A stretch of DNA of 64,000 nt from the NCBI RefSeq assembly GCF_021044425.1, contig NZ_JAJNEC010000005.1:2356001-2420000 (forward strand). Direction: 5' to 3'. The notes beneath the pieces were generated by a model that saw nothing but the letters and a program-made list of their open reading frames with translations, was not told the origin of the DNA and did no database searches. Origin of the DNA: Niabella pedocola. GTDB lineage: Bacteria; Bacteroidota; Bacteroidia; Chitinophagales; Chitinophagaceae. Made by a program: the position numbers and the translations under genes. The stretch's first letter is position 1, and every line of letters starts with the position of its first letter. This document shows positions 16,696 to 23,974 of the stretch, piece after piece.

Positions 16696-19403
16696 GTAAA
16701 CAAAGATCCCGGGAACAGGCTCTGTTCCGTAGCCATACAGTGCCCGCTGTTTCACTGGCCGGTGACCGGCGGAAAACCGCCTGGCATAAAAAAAAGCCGG
16801 CGGGTACCGGTCGCTTGCGGGTGCTGCTGATGGTAATAGCTTTTACCTTTTTCTCAGGTGTGCCGCCAGCCGACCCGCTGGAGAGCCGGTACCGGCACAT
16901 GAAACAGAACGATTCCCTGGAAGCATGGGCCGATTTTCTTTTTGACCAGCTCGATCTGGATCCGGGGCTGGCCGTAAACCGGGAAGAATTTCTGAAAAAA
17001 GCCTTATGGAGGCCACCCCGCACGAGAGAAGAGAAGCTGGCCTGTTACCAGTTTTTTATCAATACCGGCTGGCATTTACTAACGCAGCGGCAGGTTCCGA
17101 CCTCCATCACCTGGTACGAACAGGCTTATGCGTTTTATGAGCGTAACAAACAGGACACAGCGCTAAAGCAGGAAATGGATTTTGAGGAATATATTGCCAA
17201 ACCACTGGGAAATAATTATACGAGGGTGGGCGATTTTTCCAAGGCGGTTTACATCCAGCAACGGGCCATTAACGAGGCATTAACCGCGCACCGGAGTGCA
17301 ATTATTCCCGGCTTGTATTTAAACCTGGCCACCACTTATTTCCGTATGCACGATGATGCGGCACTCCGTAACACCATTGCACTCGGACTTCAGAGTGCCA
17401 GGCCCGGAAGTTCCGATGCCCTGCCCCTGTATAATTTAAAAGCAGAAGCTTATTTAGAAGCCGGAAATACCGACAGCGCCGACATCTGGAACCAACGGGC
17501 GCTGCTACTGGGCCGGCAACTTGCCGGTGCTTCCAGTGCATTACAAACAACCCTTTTAGCCCGTGCCCGTATATTAAACCTCTCCGGCAAACACCGGGAA
17601 TCGCTGTATTATCTTGAAGAGATCCGAAAACAGGTAGCCGCAGACAATATTGAACTGAAAGTGGAAACGGCTATTGAAGCGGGAAATGCCTACCTGCTGA
17701 TGCAGCAGCCGGATAGTGCAGCAGCCTGGCATCAACGGGCTTTGGCGTATTTCAGGAGGGATGCACAGGGCCTGTTCCCCGATTTTAAAGTAACCACCGC
17801 GCTCTTTGGTGTGGCCACTGCGTTGTTATATAAAGACCCGGTAGCGGCAGCCCGGTGGTTCGAAAAAGCCGTGCTGAATGATTATTATACGGAGCAGTTA
17901 TTACCGGCATCCCTCAACAGCAGTACGGCTGCCTATGCCAATAAAAAATATTCAGAAACGGCAATTGCCTTATATCACCAGCTATTTGATCAGCACCAGG
18001 ATCCGGAATACCTTCTGAAAGCGCTTTGGCTAACAGAATTATCCAAGGGCCGGGTATTGATCAATGAGCAACGGAGAACGGCCTCCTGGAAACAGGATGC
18101 GCTGCTTTCCAGCAATAAAAAATGGGTCGATCAGCTGCGCTCCCTGTACGTGCTCCTGGCCGAAACACCCGAGGGTAGTTACCGGCAGCAGATCCGGCAA
18201 AATATCCAGCGCCTGGAATTTGAACTGAACTTAAAAGAACGGGAAAGTGTAGCCCTGCTCAGGCTGCCTTCTTATGAAGTGTTCCGCAAATGGGTACAAA
18301 CGGCCGGCAGGAATAAAGTGTTGCTTAGCTATTACCTGGGAGATAGTTATTCCTATATCATCCAGGTACAGAACGGGCTATTCCGGCACCGGCTCGATAC
18401 CGCCACAGCAACTCATGTAAAGGAGATCGGCGATTTTATGCACCGGTATTTTTATGCAGGACCGGCTGCTTTTAACAGGGATCCGCGGGCATACTATGCA
18501 CGTGCAGCCAAATTGCTGTATACCTGGAATCCCTGGTTTTCCGGGCCCGCACCGGCGGTATTGATCTCGCCCGACCGCGAATTGCACAACCTGCCGTTTG
18601 AAGCACTTTGCATCGCTGCCGATACCCCGGCATACTGGGGCGCCAGCACATCCATCGGGTATAGTTTTACCTTCTTACAGAATGCGTTTGCCGGAACAGG
18701 CAGCAATAATGCCCGGCCTGTAACTGTTTTCAGTTTTGAAAAACCACACCTGGGATTTCCGGGGCTTCCGCAATCTCTAAAAGAAGGATCTTTTCTTGCA
18801 AAGCATTTTGTAACGCAGCAATATTCAGCGGCGGGCACGTCCGATTCCGCTTTTATGGCGGCGCTCAATACCGGTAATATCATTCACCTGGCATCGCACG
18901 CCGTTGCAGATCCTGCGGAAAAACAACCCTACCTGGTTTTAAAAAATAAACTGTACCTGGGCGAGCTTCAGTATATCACTACGCGATCACCACTGGTTGT
19001 GCTGGCGGCCTGCGAAACGGGATCCGGTCTTTTGCAGCAGGGTGAAGGCATGCAGAGCCTGGGCCGCATCCTGCTGAGCAAGGGTGTAGACGGGGTACTG
19101 TCTTCCCGTTGGGAGATCGATGATGCAGCTTCCGGTGAACTGATCCGGGAATTCTATCAGGCATTGGCTACCGATCCCGATCCGGCCTCCGCATTAAAAA
19201 AAGCGAGGGTCGCCTATCTGAAAAAACATCAAACCGCAGCCGCACAAAACCCGTTGTTCTGGGCCGCCTATTTTTACCAGGGCAACGATACGCCGTTGTG
19301 GATCCGGCAAAAGCGCTCTTCTGCGCTGATGCTTTCCCTCTTCTGTATTGCCGGCGCTGTGCTGGTTACCACCCTGTTCTTCCGGTATAAGAAATTACTA
19401 TAA
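16683..19403 (+). CDS. TPR-CHAT protein (caspase-like peptidase fold), exported and membrane-anchored
   Basis: A 906-residue protein as read from the ATG at 16683; a GTG at 16821 would instead begin directly at a signal-like MLLMVIAFTFFSGVPPA. The middle holds TPR-like helices (about 90-460). The C-terminal CHAT domain (about 600-870) keeps the clan CD dyad: His739 in IIHLASHA and Cys777 in VVLAACETGSG, followed by QGEGMQSLGRILL and LSSRWEIDD. A final membrane segment (LSLFCIAGAVLVTTLFF) with a basic tail anchors it. It follows a PKD protein and is divergent from a sigma/anti-sigma pair, suggesting an envelope-located protease module. Its substrate is unknown. Confidence 0.85.
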   Translation: MEVLSKQRSREQALFRSHTVPAVSLAGDRRKTAWHKKKPAGTGRLRVLLMVIAFTFFSGVPPADPLESRYRHMKQNDSLEAWADFLFDQLDLDPGLAVNREEFLKKALWRPPRTREEKLACYQFFINTGWHLLTQRQVPTSITWYEQAYAFYERNKQDTALKQEMDFEEYIAKPLGNNYTRVGDFSKAVYIQQRAINEALTAHRSAIIPGLYLNLATTYFRMHDDAALRNTIALGLQSARPGSSDALPLYNLKAEAYLEAGNTDSADIWNQRALLLGRQLAGASSALQTTLLARARILNLSGKHRESLYYLEEIRKQVAADNIELKVETAIEAGNAYLLMQQPDSAAAWHQRALAYFRRDAQGLFPDFKVTTALFGVATALLYKDPVAAARWFEKAVLNDYYTEQLLPASLNSSTAAYANKKYSETAIALYHQLFDQHQDPEYLLKALWLTELSKGRVLINEQRRTASWKQDALLSSNKKWVDQLRSLYVLLAETPEGSYRQQIRQNIQRLEFELNLKERESVALLRLPSYEVFRKWVQTAGRNKVLLSYYLGDSYSYIIQVQNGLFRHRLDTATATHVKEIGDFMHRYFYAGPAAFNRDPRAYYARAAKLLYTWNPWFSGPAPAVLISPDRELHNLPFEALCIAADTPAYWGASTSIGYSFTFLQNAFAGTGSNNARPVTVFSFEKPHLGFPGLPQSLKEGSFLAKHFVTQQYSAAGTSDSAFMAALNTGNIIHLASHAVADPAEKQPYLVLKNKLYLGELQYITTRSPLVVLAACETGSGLLQQGEGMQSLGRILLSKGVDGVLSSRWEIDDAASGELIREFYQALATDPDPASALKKARVAYLKKHQTAAAQNPLFWAAYFYQGNDTPLWIRQKRSSALMLSLFCIAGAVLVTTLFFRYKKLL

Positions 19404-19670
19404 CCGGCAGATCCGTTCCTGTATACAAACAATGCATGATACTTGTGGGGCTAAGGGACTCCCAAATGAATGCGTCAATCATCGGCAGCACCCCGCTATT
19501 GAATGAGCAACCCTATCGCTGCAACTGAAAGGGCAATAACGGATGCTTAAAGGAATGCCGCACCAATCCGATCCGACATATATTTTTTGCTTTTTTTTCT
19601 CCAACCAGGTAACAAACGATTCCCGCTATTGATATACCGGTAGAATCCTTTTTGTAAAATTTAAAAAACA

Positions 19671-20762
19671 ATGTTTATGAAAAAGAATATTTTACTCCAG
19701 ACCCTCACGGTATTATCGTTAGCCACGGTTTTTTATGCGTGCAAGAAAGACAATACCCCCATCGATCCGCGAAGTGCCTATCAGAAAGATGTGGAAAAGA
19801 TGATCCGCTTTTTTAAAGATCATGAACCTGCTGTTGAAAAATTTACGGTGGATGCCGCAGCAGGTAGCACCATTACGTTGCAGAATGGCACAAAGATCAC
19901 GTTTGGCCCCAATGCTTTTGTAAAACCCGGTGGTACCGTGGTTACCGGCAATGTTAACGTATCAGCCCGGGTTTTTATCAAGGCAAGTGAAATGATCCTG
20001 GGCGATAAGCCTACATTGACCAGTGACGGAAAGATCCTCGAAACCTTTGGAGAAGCAATGGTTACGGCTGAACAAAACGGTCAGCAACTGGCGCTGAATC
20101 CTCAGCAAAAACCTCCGGGCGTTGTAGCGCCTGTTGGAGTGGCCAATGCAAATGGCGCCAATCGTGATATTGCAATGTGGGACGGCGATACAACGGTGCA
20201 CACCGAAACCAGCGGATACAACCACGAAAATGCGCTGACCACGATCACCGAAACCTATACCATTAAAAAAGGAATGCAATGGACACAGATTCCGGGCTCC
20301 TTTGGTTCTGCGGGCGCAGCTACTACCTATTTCCCGCTGGATAACCTCGGCGATTGGCGGAACTGTGATGCGCTCTATGGCATTGCTGCACCCAAAACCA
20401 CGGTGCTGGGTTATTTTGGCGATAAGTTCAATATTCAAACCGGTAACAATTATTCCGGCCAGGATCCCACAGAATTGTTCTTTAAAGTGGCCGGCGTAAA
20501 TACCATGGTGAAACTGTACAATCCTATTTTTCACCCCATCGCCGGAAAAGAAGGATTGCTGAGTTACCAGAACAGCATACCTGTTGGTGCAAACGGAACC
20601 TTCCTGGCCATGAGTACCCTGAATGGTAAATTCTATGCAGAAATGCGGGATGTAACCATCACACCTGATGCCGGAAAGAATTTCATGGGCATCACATTCA
20701 ATCTGCAGGAGGTTTCCGAGGCCCAATTGCTGCAGCTGATTCAACAAATGAATACCAAATAA
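19671..20762 (+). CDS. Putative lipoprotein of unknown function
   Basis: A 363-residue protein starting with MKK and a hydrophobic signal ending FYACKKDN, with a lipobox-like Cys24 (Cys22 if the second ATG at 19677 is used). The mature part begins with a charged helix and continues as beta-rich sequence: ITLQNGTKITFGPNAFVKPGG, then VNVSARVF and KASEMILG. This N-terminal part resembles carbohydrate- or surface-associated lipoproteins of Bacteroidota. I do not recognise the family with certainty. It lies 267 bases after the CHAT gene and is followed by a strong terminator, so it is likely its own unit. Confidence 0.75.
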   Translation: MFMKKNILLQTLTVLSLATVFYACKKDNTPIDPRSAYQKDVEKMIRFFKDHEPAVEKFTVDAAAGSTITLQNGTKITFGPNAFVKPGGTVVTGNVNVSARVFIKASEMILGDKPTLTSDGKILETFGEAMVTAEQNGQQLALNPQQKPPGVVAPVGVANANGANRDIAMWDGDTTVHTETSGYNHENALTTITETYTIKKGMQWTQIPGSFGSAGAATTYFPLDNLGDWRNCDALYGIAAPKTTVLGYFGDKFNIQTGNNYSGQDPTELFFKVAGVNTMVKLYNPIFHPIAGKEGLLSYQNSIPVGANGTFLAMSTLNGKFYAEMRDVTITPDAGKNFMGITFNLQEVSEAQLLQLIQQMNTK

Positions 20763-20808
20763 AGGTCTACAATACCAGGCAACCCTTTCAATAAATACCT
20801 CCATCGTT

Positions 20809-20844
20809 ACCGGGAACTGCGTTTGCAGCTTCCCGGTTCTTTTT
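20809..20844 (+). terminator. Rho-independent terminator after the lipoprotein gene
   Basis: ACCGGGAACTGC pairs with GCAGCTTCCCGGT across a GTTT loop, with one bulged C, and is followed by TTCTTTTT. It ends the plus-strand transcript and isolates the RNA-like array downstream. Confidence 0.85.
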
Positions 20845-21052
20845 GAAGTTTTCCGGATCGCTTCCGCAGATGAGTTAACGAATAAGCTCCGTAGCCCATA
20901 TTTACAGGAATAACTGCAGGCCGGAGCAACGCTTTTCGTAACAGATGACAGGCCCGCTCTATTATGGGTCAGCTACCGCATGCCTGCCGGTAAAGCGAAC
21001 CGGATTCCCATAAGAAAATTGTTAAGTCAGCCGCAGATCGGCGCCCTGAGGC

Positions 21053-21132
21053 CAAAAAAAAAGGTCTTTCTGTAGAAACAGACCGACCTCTAACGATTGC
21101 TTGCCATATGAAAAAGTTAATGAATAACTTCT
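21053..21132 (-). ncRNA. Candidate small RNA, copy 1 (short form)
   Basis: Read on the minus strand, a TATCTTTG box (21144-21137) is followed about 6 bases later by an estimated transcript of roughly 80 nt. It ends in a hairpin (21088-21063) and nine T residues. The segment CATATGGCAAGCAATCGTTA just before the hairpin is identical in all three copies. The hairpin stem has TCTGT/ACAGA where copies 2 and 3 have TCCGT/ACGGA, a paired change that preserves the stem. A five-codon frame (MASNR) is also present but may be incidental. Transcript ends are predicted. Confidence 0.6.
21063..21088 (-). terminator. Terminator hairpin of small RNA copy 1
   Basis: On the minus strand GGTC-GG-TCTGT-TTCT-ACAGA-AA-GACC folds into a hairpin with a 2x2 internal loop, followed by nine Ts (plus-strand As 21054-21062). 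Confidence 0.7.
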
Positions 21133-21136
21133 AATA

Positions 21137-21144
21137 CAAAGATA
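21137..21144 (-). promoter_or_regulatory. Bacteroidota -7 box TATCTTTG for small RNA copy 1
   Basis: On the minus strand the bases read TATCTTTG, an exact match to TAnnTTTG. A clear TTTG at -33 is not seen for this copy. The same relative position is occupied by TAACTTTG and TATCTTTG in copies 2 and 3. Confidence 0.6.
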
Positions 21145-21344
21145 GTCATAATTCATGCCACTTTGATATACTGTCATTTTTACAGAAATTCATTTAAACC
21201 AAAATGTTTAATGAAGGCTGTAATTTAATTCGGAAATCATTGATGCTTAACAATCAGCATTGAAAATAAATTAATAAACAAGCAAAAAATTTTCAATTTT
21301 TGAAAAAAACAGTTGTTAGTTAATTTATTGTTAAGAGAATCCCT

Positions 21345-21352
21345 TATTTTAG
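21345..21352 (+). promoter_or_regulatory. TATTTTAG promoter-like box of plus-strand unit A
   Basis: TATTTTAG resembles the Bacteroidota -7 element with one change. The same octamer occurs just upstream of the meaB ATG (54352) and in unit B (21852-21859). No convincing -33 element is visible. Confidence 0.4.
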
Positions 21353-21358
21353 TGTCCA

Positions 21359-21445
21359 GTAACCATTGAAACAAACTATTATGACCTCTAACGATTGTCT
21401 TTGCCAGAAATGAACAAAAGCGGATTTTATAAATTCGCTTTTTTA
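21359..21445 (+). ncRNA. Plus-strand unit A: candidate antisense RNA or 10-codon gene
   Basis: Between the TATTTTAG box and a very good terminator lies an estimated 85-nt transcript. It contains TGACCTCTAACGATTG, the exact complement of 16 bases in minus-strand small RNAs 2 and 3 (15 for copy 1); a TTGCCA match continues after a small bulge. It also holds a 10-codon frame, MTSNDCLCQK (21381-21413). The transcript could therefore be a trans-acting antisense or sponge RNA for the minus-strand RNAs, or encode a micropeptide. Both are inference. Confidence 0.5.
21417..21444 (+). terminator. Terminator of unit A
   Basis: AAAGCGGATTT pairs over all 11 positions (one G-U) with AAATTCGCTTT across a TAT loop and runs into a T-rich tail (TTTTTT ATT). 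It begins three bases after the stop of the 10-codon frame. Confidence 0.85.
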
Positions 21446-21472
21446 TTGCCCATACCTGAAGGTACCGGAAAC

Positions 21473-21597
21473 AAAAAAGGTCCTTCCGTAGAAACGGACT
21501 GACCTCTAACGATTGCTTGCCATATGAAAAAACTTAAAAAACTTCTTCGGTTTGCTGCCTACAGCTTTTGTCTCACTTTTCTTATCCCCTCATTTGT
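21473..21597 (-). ncRNA. Candidate small RNA, copy 2
   Basis: On the minus strand, TAACTTTG (21609-21602) precedes an estimated transcript of about 125 nt that ends in a hairpin (21504-21479) plus TTTTTT. It shares the invariant segment CATATGGCAAGCAATCGTTA and the hairpin with copies 1 and 3. Differences from copy 3 lie only in the 5' third. The opposite strand carries a 28-codon frame over the same DNA. Transcript ends are predicted from the boxes. Confidence 0.62.
21479..21504 (-). terminator. Terminator hairpin of small RNA copy 2
   Basis: GGTC-AG-TCCGT-TTCT-ACGGA-AG-GACC on the minus strand, followed by six Ts (plus-strand As 21473-21478). Confidence 0.7.
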
Positions 21598-21610
21598 TAC
21601 ACAAAGTTAG
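21524..21610 (+). CDS. Possible 28-residue hydrophobic peptide (low support)
   Basis: A frame opposite small RNA 2 reads MKKLKKLLRFAAYSFC then LTFLIPSFVTQS. It looks like a small membrane peptide with a basic start. Copy 3 (22124-22210) is intact as well, but of the four codon differences between them three change the residue, which argues against strong selection on the peptide. Copy 1 reads only MKKLMNNF. No plus-strand promoter directly upstream is convincing. If real, the arrangement would resemble a type I toxin under an antisense RNA. Confidence 0.25.
   Translation: MKKLKKLLRFAAYSFCLTFLIPSFVTQS
21602..21609 (-). promoter_or_regulatory. -7 box TAACTTTG for small RNA copy 2
   Basis: An exact TAnnTTTG match on the minus strand, with a TTTG about 18 bases upstream (in TTTTGAAGTG), close to the expected -33 position. 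Confidence 0.6.
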
Positions 21611-21851
21611 GTAGCTTTTATACACTTCAAAACACAATGTACCGGCGATTCTATCATATTCAATGGATGTTTGATCCGCTGAAAGGCTTGTAAATACTGG
21701 CTTTTGCAAAAAAATATGCCGGATATCCAACGCCTAAAAGGGGAACGAAAAAAACATTGAAAATTGTATAAATAAAGACCCAAATAATGGGAAAAATCAA
21801 AAAGTTTAAAAAAATGTTGACAAAAAGAAGTTCCAATTCAGAAAATACTGT

Positions 21852-21859
21852 TATTTTAG
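21852..21859 (+). promoter_or_regulatory. TATTTTAG promoter-like box of plus-strand unit B
   Basis: The same octamer as in unit A, here preceded by TTGAC at 21817-21821, which is too far away for a standard -33. It points towards the MTSKFDCL frame. Confidence 0.3.
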
Positions 21860-21943
21860 TTGCCTGTAGTCAATTAACTTTTTATTAACCGGTATAAAGG
21901 AGTTGATTGCAGGGTAAATAAAGTTTGTTTTATTTACATGAAT

Positions 21944-21970
21944 ATGACCTCTAAGTTTGATTGCCTCTGA
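21944..21970 (+). other. Plus-strand unit B: ATGACCTCTAA motif with 8-codon frame
   Basis: ATGACCTCTAAG opens a short frame MTSKFDCL (or MNMTSKFDCL from 21938). The first 11 bases match unit A exactly, and GATTGCC recurs after an insertion. It sits about 90 bases after the TATTTTAG box. No clear terminator hairpin follows, only a T-rich stretch (21979-21988). It appears to be a diverged relative of unit A. Confidence 0.35.
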
Positions 21971-22072
21971 CGGTTGCTTTCTTTTTTTCTCCGATGAATA
22001 CACCGAATAGCCCGCATTATAGATTGTAAAAAATTGGCCGCAGCTTGCCGTGGTTTGTAAAGTACTGGAAAC

Positions 22073-22197
22073 AAAAAAGGTCCTTCCGTAGAAACGGACT
22101 GACCTCTAACGATTGCTTGCCATATGAAAAAACTTAAAAAACTTCTTCGGTTTGCTGCCTACAGCTTTTGTCTCACTTTCCCTATCTCCTCATTTGT
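22073..22197 (-). ncRNA. Candidate small RNA, copy 3
   Basis: On the minus strand, TATCTTTG (22209-22202) precedes an estimated transcript of about 125 nt ending in the same hairpin (22104-22079) and six Ts as copy 2. A TTTG lies 21 bases upstream of the -7 box, matching the Bacteroidota promoter spacing best of the three. The conserved CATATGGCAAGCAATCGTTA segment precedes the hairpin. This is the best-supported small RNA of the array. Confidence 0.65.
22079..22104 (-). terminator. Terminator hairpin of small RNA copy 3
   Basis: Identical to the copy 2 hairpin, with six Ts after it on the minus strand (plus-strand As 22073-22078). Confidence 0.7.
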
Positions 22198-22210
22198 TAC
22201 ACAAAGATAG
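22124..22210 (+). CDS. Possible 28-residue hydrophobic peptide, second copy (low support)
   Basis: This frame opposite small RNA 3 reads MKKLKKLLRFAAYSFC then LTFPISSFVTQR. Its stop codon lies inside the minus-strand -7 box. The residue changes relative to the 21524 copy are Leu/Pro, Pro/Ser and Ser/Arg, with only one silent change. I list it because an intact frame in two copies is notable, but the evidence for translation is weak. Confidence 0.25.
   Translation: MKKLKKLLRFAAYSFCLTFPISSFVTQR
22202..22209 (-). promoter_or_regulatory. -7 box TATCTTTG for small RNA copy 3
   Basis: An exact TAnnTTTG match on the minus strand, with TTTG 21 bases upstream (in GGTTTGGAG), giving a near-ideal Bacteroidota promoter. 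Confidence 0.7.
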
Positions 22211-22372
22211 CTTGTTTTTATAGGGTACTCCAAACCAACTATTGATGGAATATGGTATGTCTAAGCTGTTATAAAAACTTTAAAATGCCCGTCCTTACTG
22301 GATTACAGCGTATTTTCGCGGAGATGTCCAAGGGTATTTTGGGCGTTTTTATGTTTTTGGAGGGATAGCATT

Positions 22373-22380
22373 TAACTTTG
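22373..22380 (+). promoter_or_regulatory. -7 box TAACTTTG, leaderless start
   Basis: An exact TAnnTTTG match ends 6 bases before the ATG at 22387, so the transcript of the next gene probably begins at or next to its start codon. Confidence 0.6.
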
Positions 22381-22386
22381 TAACTT

Positions 22387-23964
22387 ATGCCGAATAAGCC
22401 GGGAGATATATTGTTTCAGTTGATAAAATCGTTGGAAAAGTCTGAGAAACGACATTTTAAGCTCTATATTACACGTAGTTCTGGTAATGAGGATCTTAAG
22501 GTGATCAAACTATTTGATGCGCTGGATAAGCTGCAGCAGTACGACGAGAAACTGGTACTGAAAAAACTGAAGGATGTAACCAAACCCCAGCTGTCTAACT
22601 TAAAATCGCATTTATATAAGGAAATCCTTGCGGGGCTGCGACTGCTGAAAAGCAGCGAAAGTCTTGATCTTCAATTGAATGAGTTATTCGATTCGGCACA
22701 TATCCTGTACAAGAAGGGCTTGTTTTACCAGAGCCTGCGGGTGATTGACAAGGCTAAGGAAGTGGCCAAGCTTAACCAGAAATTCTTCTTTTTGCCACAA
22801 TTGTTGTCGCTGGAAAAGCGCATCGAGGCTCTCAACGTTACGGATAGTTTTGTAAGCCGGATGGATGAACTGGCCGAGGAGTCGAACGAGGTGAACACCA
22901 AACTGAACATGATCACGCGGCTATCCAACCTCTCGCTTCAGGTATATGGATTTTATATTGCCAATGGTCATGCCCGGAATGAGGCGGAGGAAGACAAGGT
23001 GAAGAAGTTTTTCAAACAAAACCTGCCCTCCGGTTCTGCCCAGCAGGAAGGATTTTATGAGCGGCTTTATTACTATCAAAGCTATACCTGGTTTGCCTTT
23101 ATACGCCAGGATTTTCTTTTATACTACCGCTATGTGCAAAAATGGGTAGATCTTTTTTATGAAAAGCCCAATATGCAGCGTACGGAAACAGGGCATTTTA
23201 TTAAGGGCTATCATAACCTGCTGAATGCGCATTTCGACCTGCGGAATTATGAACAATTCAGTGTTGATCTGCAAAAATTTGAGGAATTTAGTCACAGCAA
23301 GCGGGTTCAGAGCAACGAGAACTTCCGCGTGCAGTCATTTATATACATTGCCAGCGCCAAAATCAATTACTTTACCATTACCGGGCAAACCACTGCCGGG
23401 TTAAAGGAAGTGCCGTTCATTGAAGATAAGCTGGCCGAATATACCTTGTTCCTGGACCGGCACCGGGTGATGGTGATTACCTATAAGATCGCAATGCTGT
23501 ATTTCCTTTCAGGCGATTACAGCACCTGTATTGATTATCTTCAGAAGATCATCAACGACTCCTCCGGTTTAAGAACGGATCTGCAGTGTTATGCCCGTCT
23601 GGTGCATTTGCTGGCACATTACGAACTGGGCAACCTGGAATTGATGGATTCGCTTACGCGTTCGGTATTCCGCTATATGTCGAAAATGAAGAATTTAACC
23701 GTGATCGAACAGGAAATATTCCGGTTCTTCCGCGGATCCTTCCGTTTCACCAGCAGGGAGCTGATTCCGGAGTTTGAGCGCTTCCTGGAAAAAGTAAAAC
23801 ACCTGGAGAAAAACCGGTTCGAGACCCGCTCCTTTGCTTACCTGGATATTATATCCTGGCTGGAAAGCAAAGTAGCGCGTAAACCCATGCGGGTGATCAT
23901 CGAACAAAAATTCCTTCAAAGCAAACGCAGCCGGAACGTGGTTCCGGTGCTTGCCGATCAATAA
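22387..23964 (+). CDS. Conserved helical-repeat protein of unknown function
   Basis: A 525-residue, mostly alpha-helical cytoplasmic protein with no signal peptide. The N-terminus (LFQLIKSLEKSEKRHFKLYI) and several later helix pairs (FYQSLRVIDKAKEVAKL, GDYSTCIDYLQKIIND, ARLVHLLAHYELGNLELMD) look like TPR-type repeats. I do not recognise a named family; similar uncharacterised proteins occur in Bacteroidota. The start is supported by a -7 box just upstream. Its nearest neighbours are the small-RNA array and a convergent oxidoreductase gene. Confidence 0.8.
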   Translation: MPNKPGDILFQLIKSLEKSEKRHFKLYITRSSGNEDLKVIKLFDALDKLQQYDEKLVLKKLKDVTKPQLSNLKSHLYKEILAGLRLLKSSESLDLQLNELFDSAHILYKKGLFYQSLRVIDKAKEVAKLNQKFFFLPQLLSLEKRIEALNVTDSFVSRMDELAEESNEVNTKLNMITRLSNLSLQVYGFYIANGHARNEAEEDKVKKFFKQNLPSGSAQQEGFYERLYYYQSYTWFAFIRQDFLLYYRYVQKWVDLFYEKPNMQRTETGHFIKGYHNLLNAHFDLRNYEQFSVDLQKFEEFSHSKRVQSNENFRVQSFIYIASAKINYFTITGQTTAGLKEVPFIEDKLAEYTLFLDRHRVMVITYKIAMLYFLSGDYSTCIDYLQKIINDSSGLRTDLQCYARLVHLLAHYELGNLELMDSLTRSVFRYMSKMKNLTVIEQEIFRFFRGSFRFTSRELIPEFERFLEKVKHLEKNRFETRSFAYLDIISWLESKVARKPMRVIIEQKFLQSKRSRNVVPVLADQ

Positions 23965-23974
23965 AACGATTGGG

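Larger units (their letters stand above)
21463..21606. repeat. 144-base direct repeat, left copy
   Basis: Nearly identical to 22063-22206, offset by exactly 600 bases. The copies differ only at a few positions, near 21466 and 21580-21588. The repeat contains the small RNA hairpin, its conserved segment and most of its promoter region. Confidence 0.85.
22063..22206. repeat. 144-base direct repeat, right copy
   Basis: Right partner of 21463-21606. The exact 600-base offset suggests that a larger 600-base unit was duplicated and the rest then diverged. Confidence 0.85.
20845..22386. other. 1.5-kb region without conventional genes, holding a repeated small-RNA-like array
   Basis: No reading frame longer than about 30 codons is supported here, and the DNA is more AT-rich than the flanks. 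The region holds three related elements, at about 21053-21144, 21467-21609 and 22067-22209. The last two are about 143-base near-identical direct repeats offset by exactly 600 bases. Between them lie two plus-strand units that share the sequence GACCTCTAA with the elements. The individual promoters, terminators and RNAs are listed separately. Confidence 0.75.

Noticed and set aside
16683..19403. Craspase-like TPR-CHAT effector of a type III-E CRISPR system
   Set aside because: The protein has an export signal and membrane anchor, and no gRAMP/Cas7-11, cas1 or array is found. The PKD partner points to the envelope.
20845..22386. CRISPR array
   Set aside because: There are only three copies with 414-600 base spacing and the repeat length is up to 144 bases, with diverged spacers. 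No cas genes are near. The copies are better explained as small RNA units.
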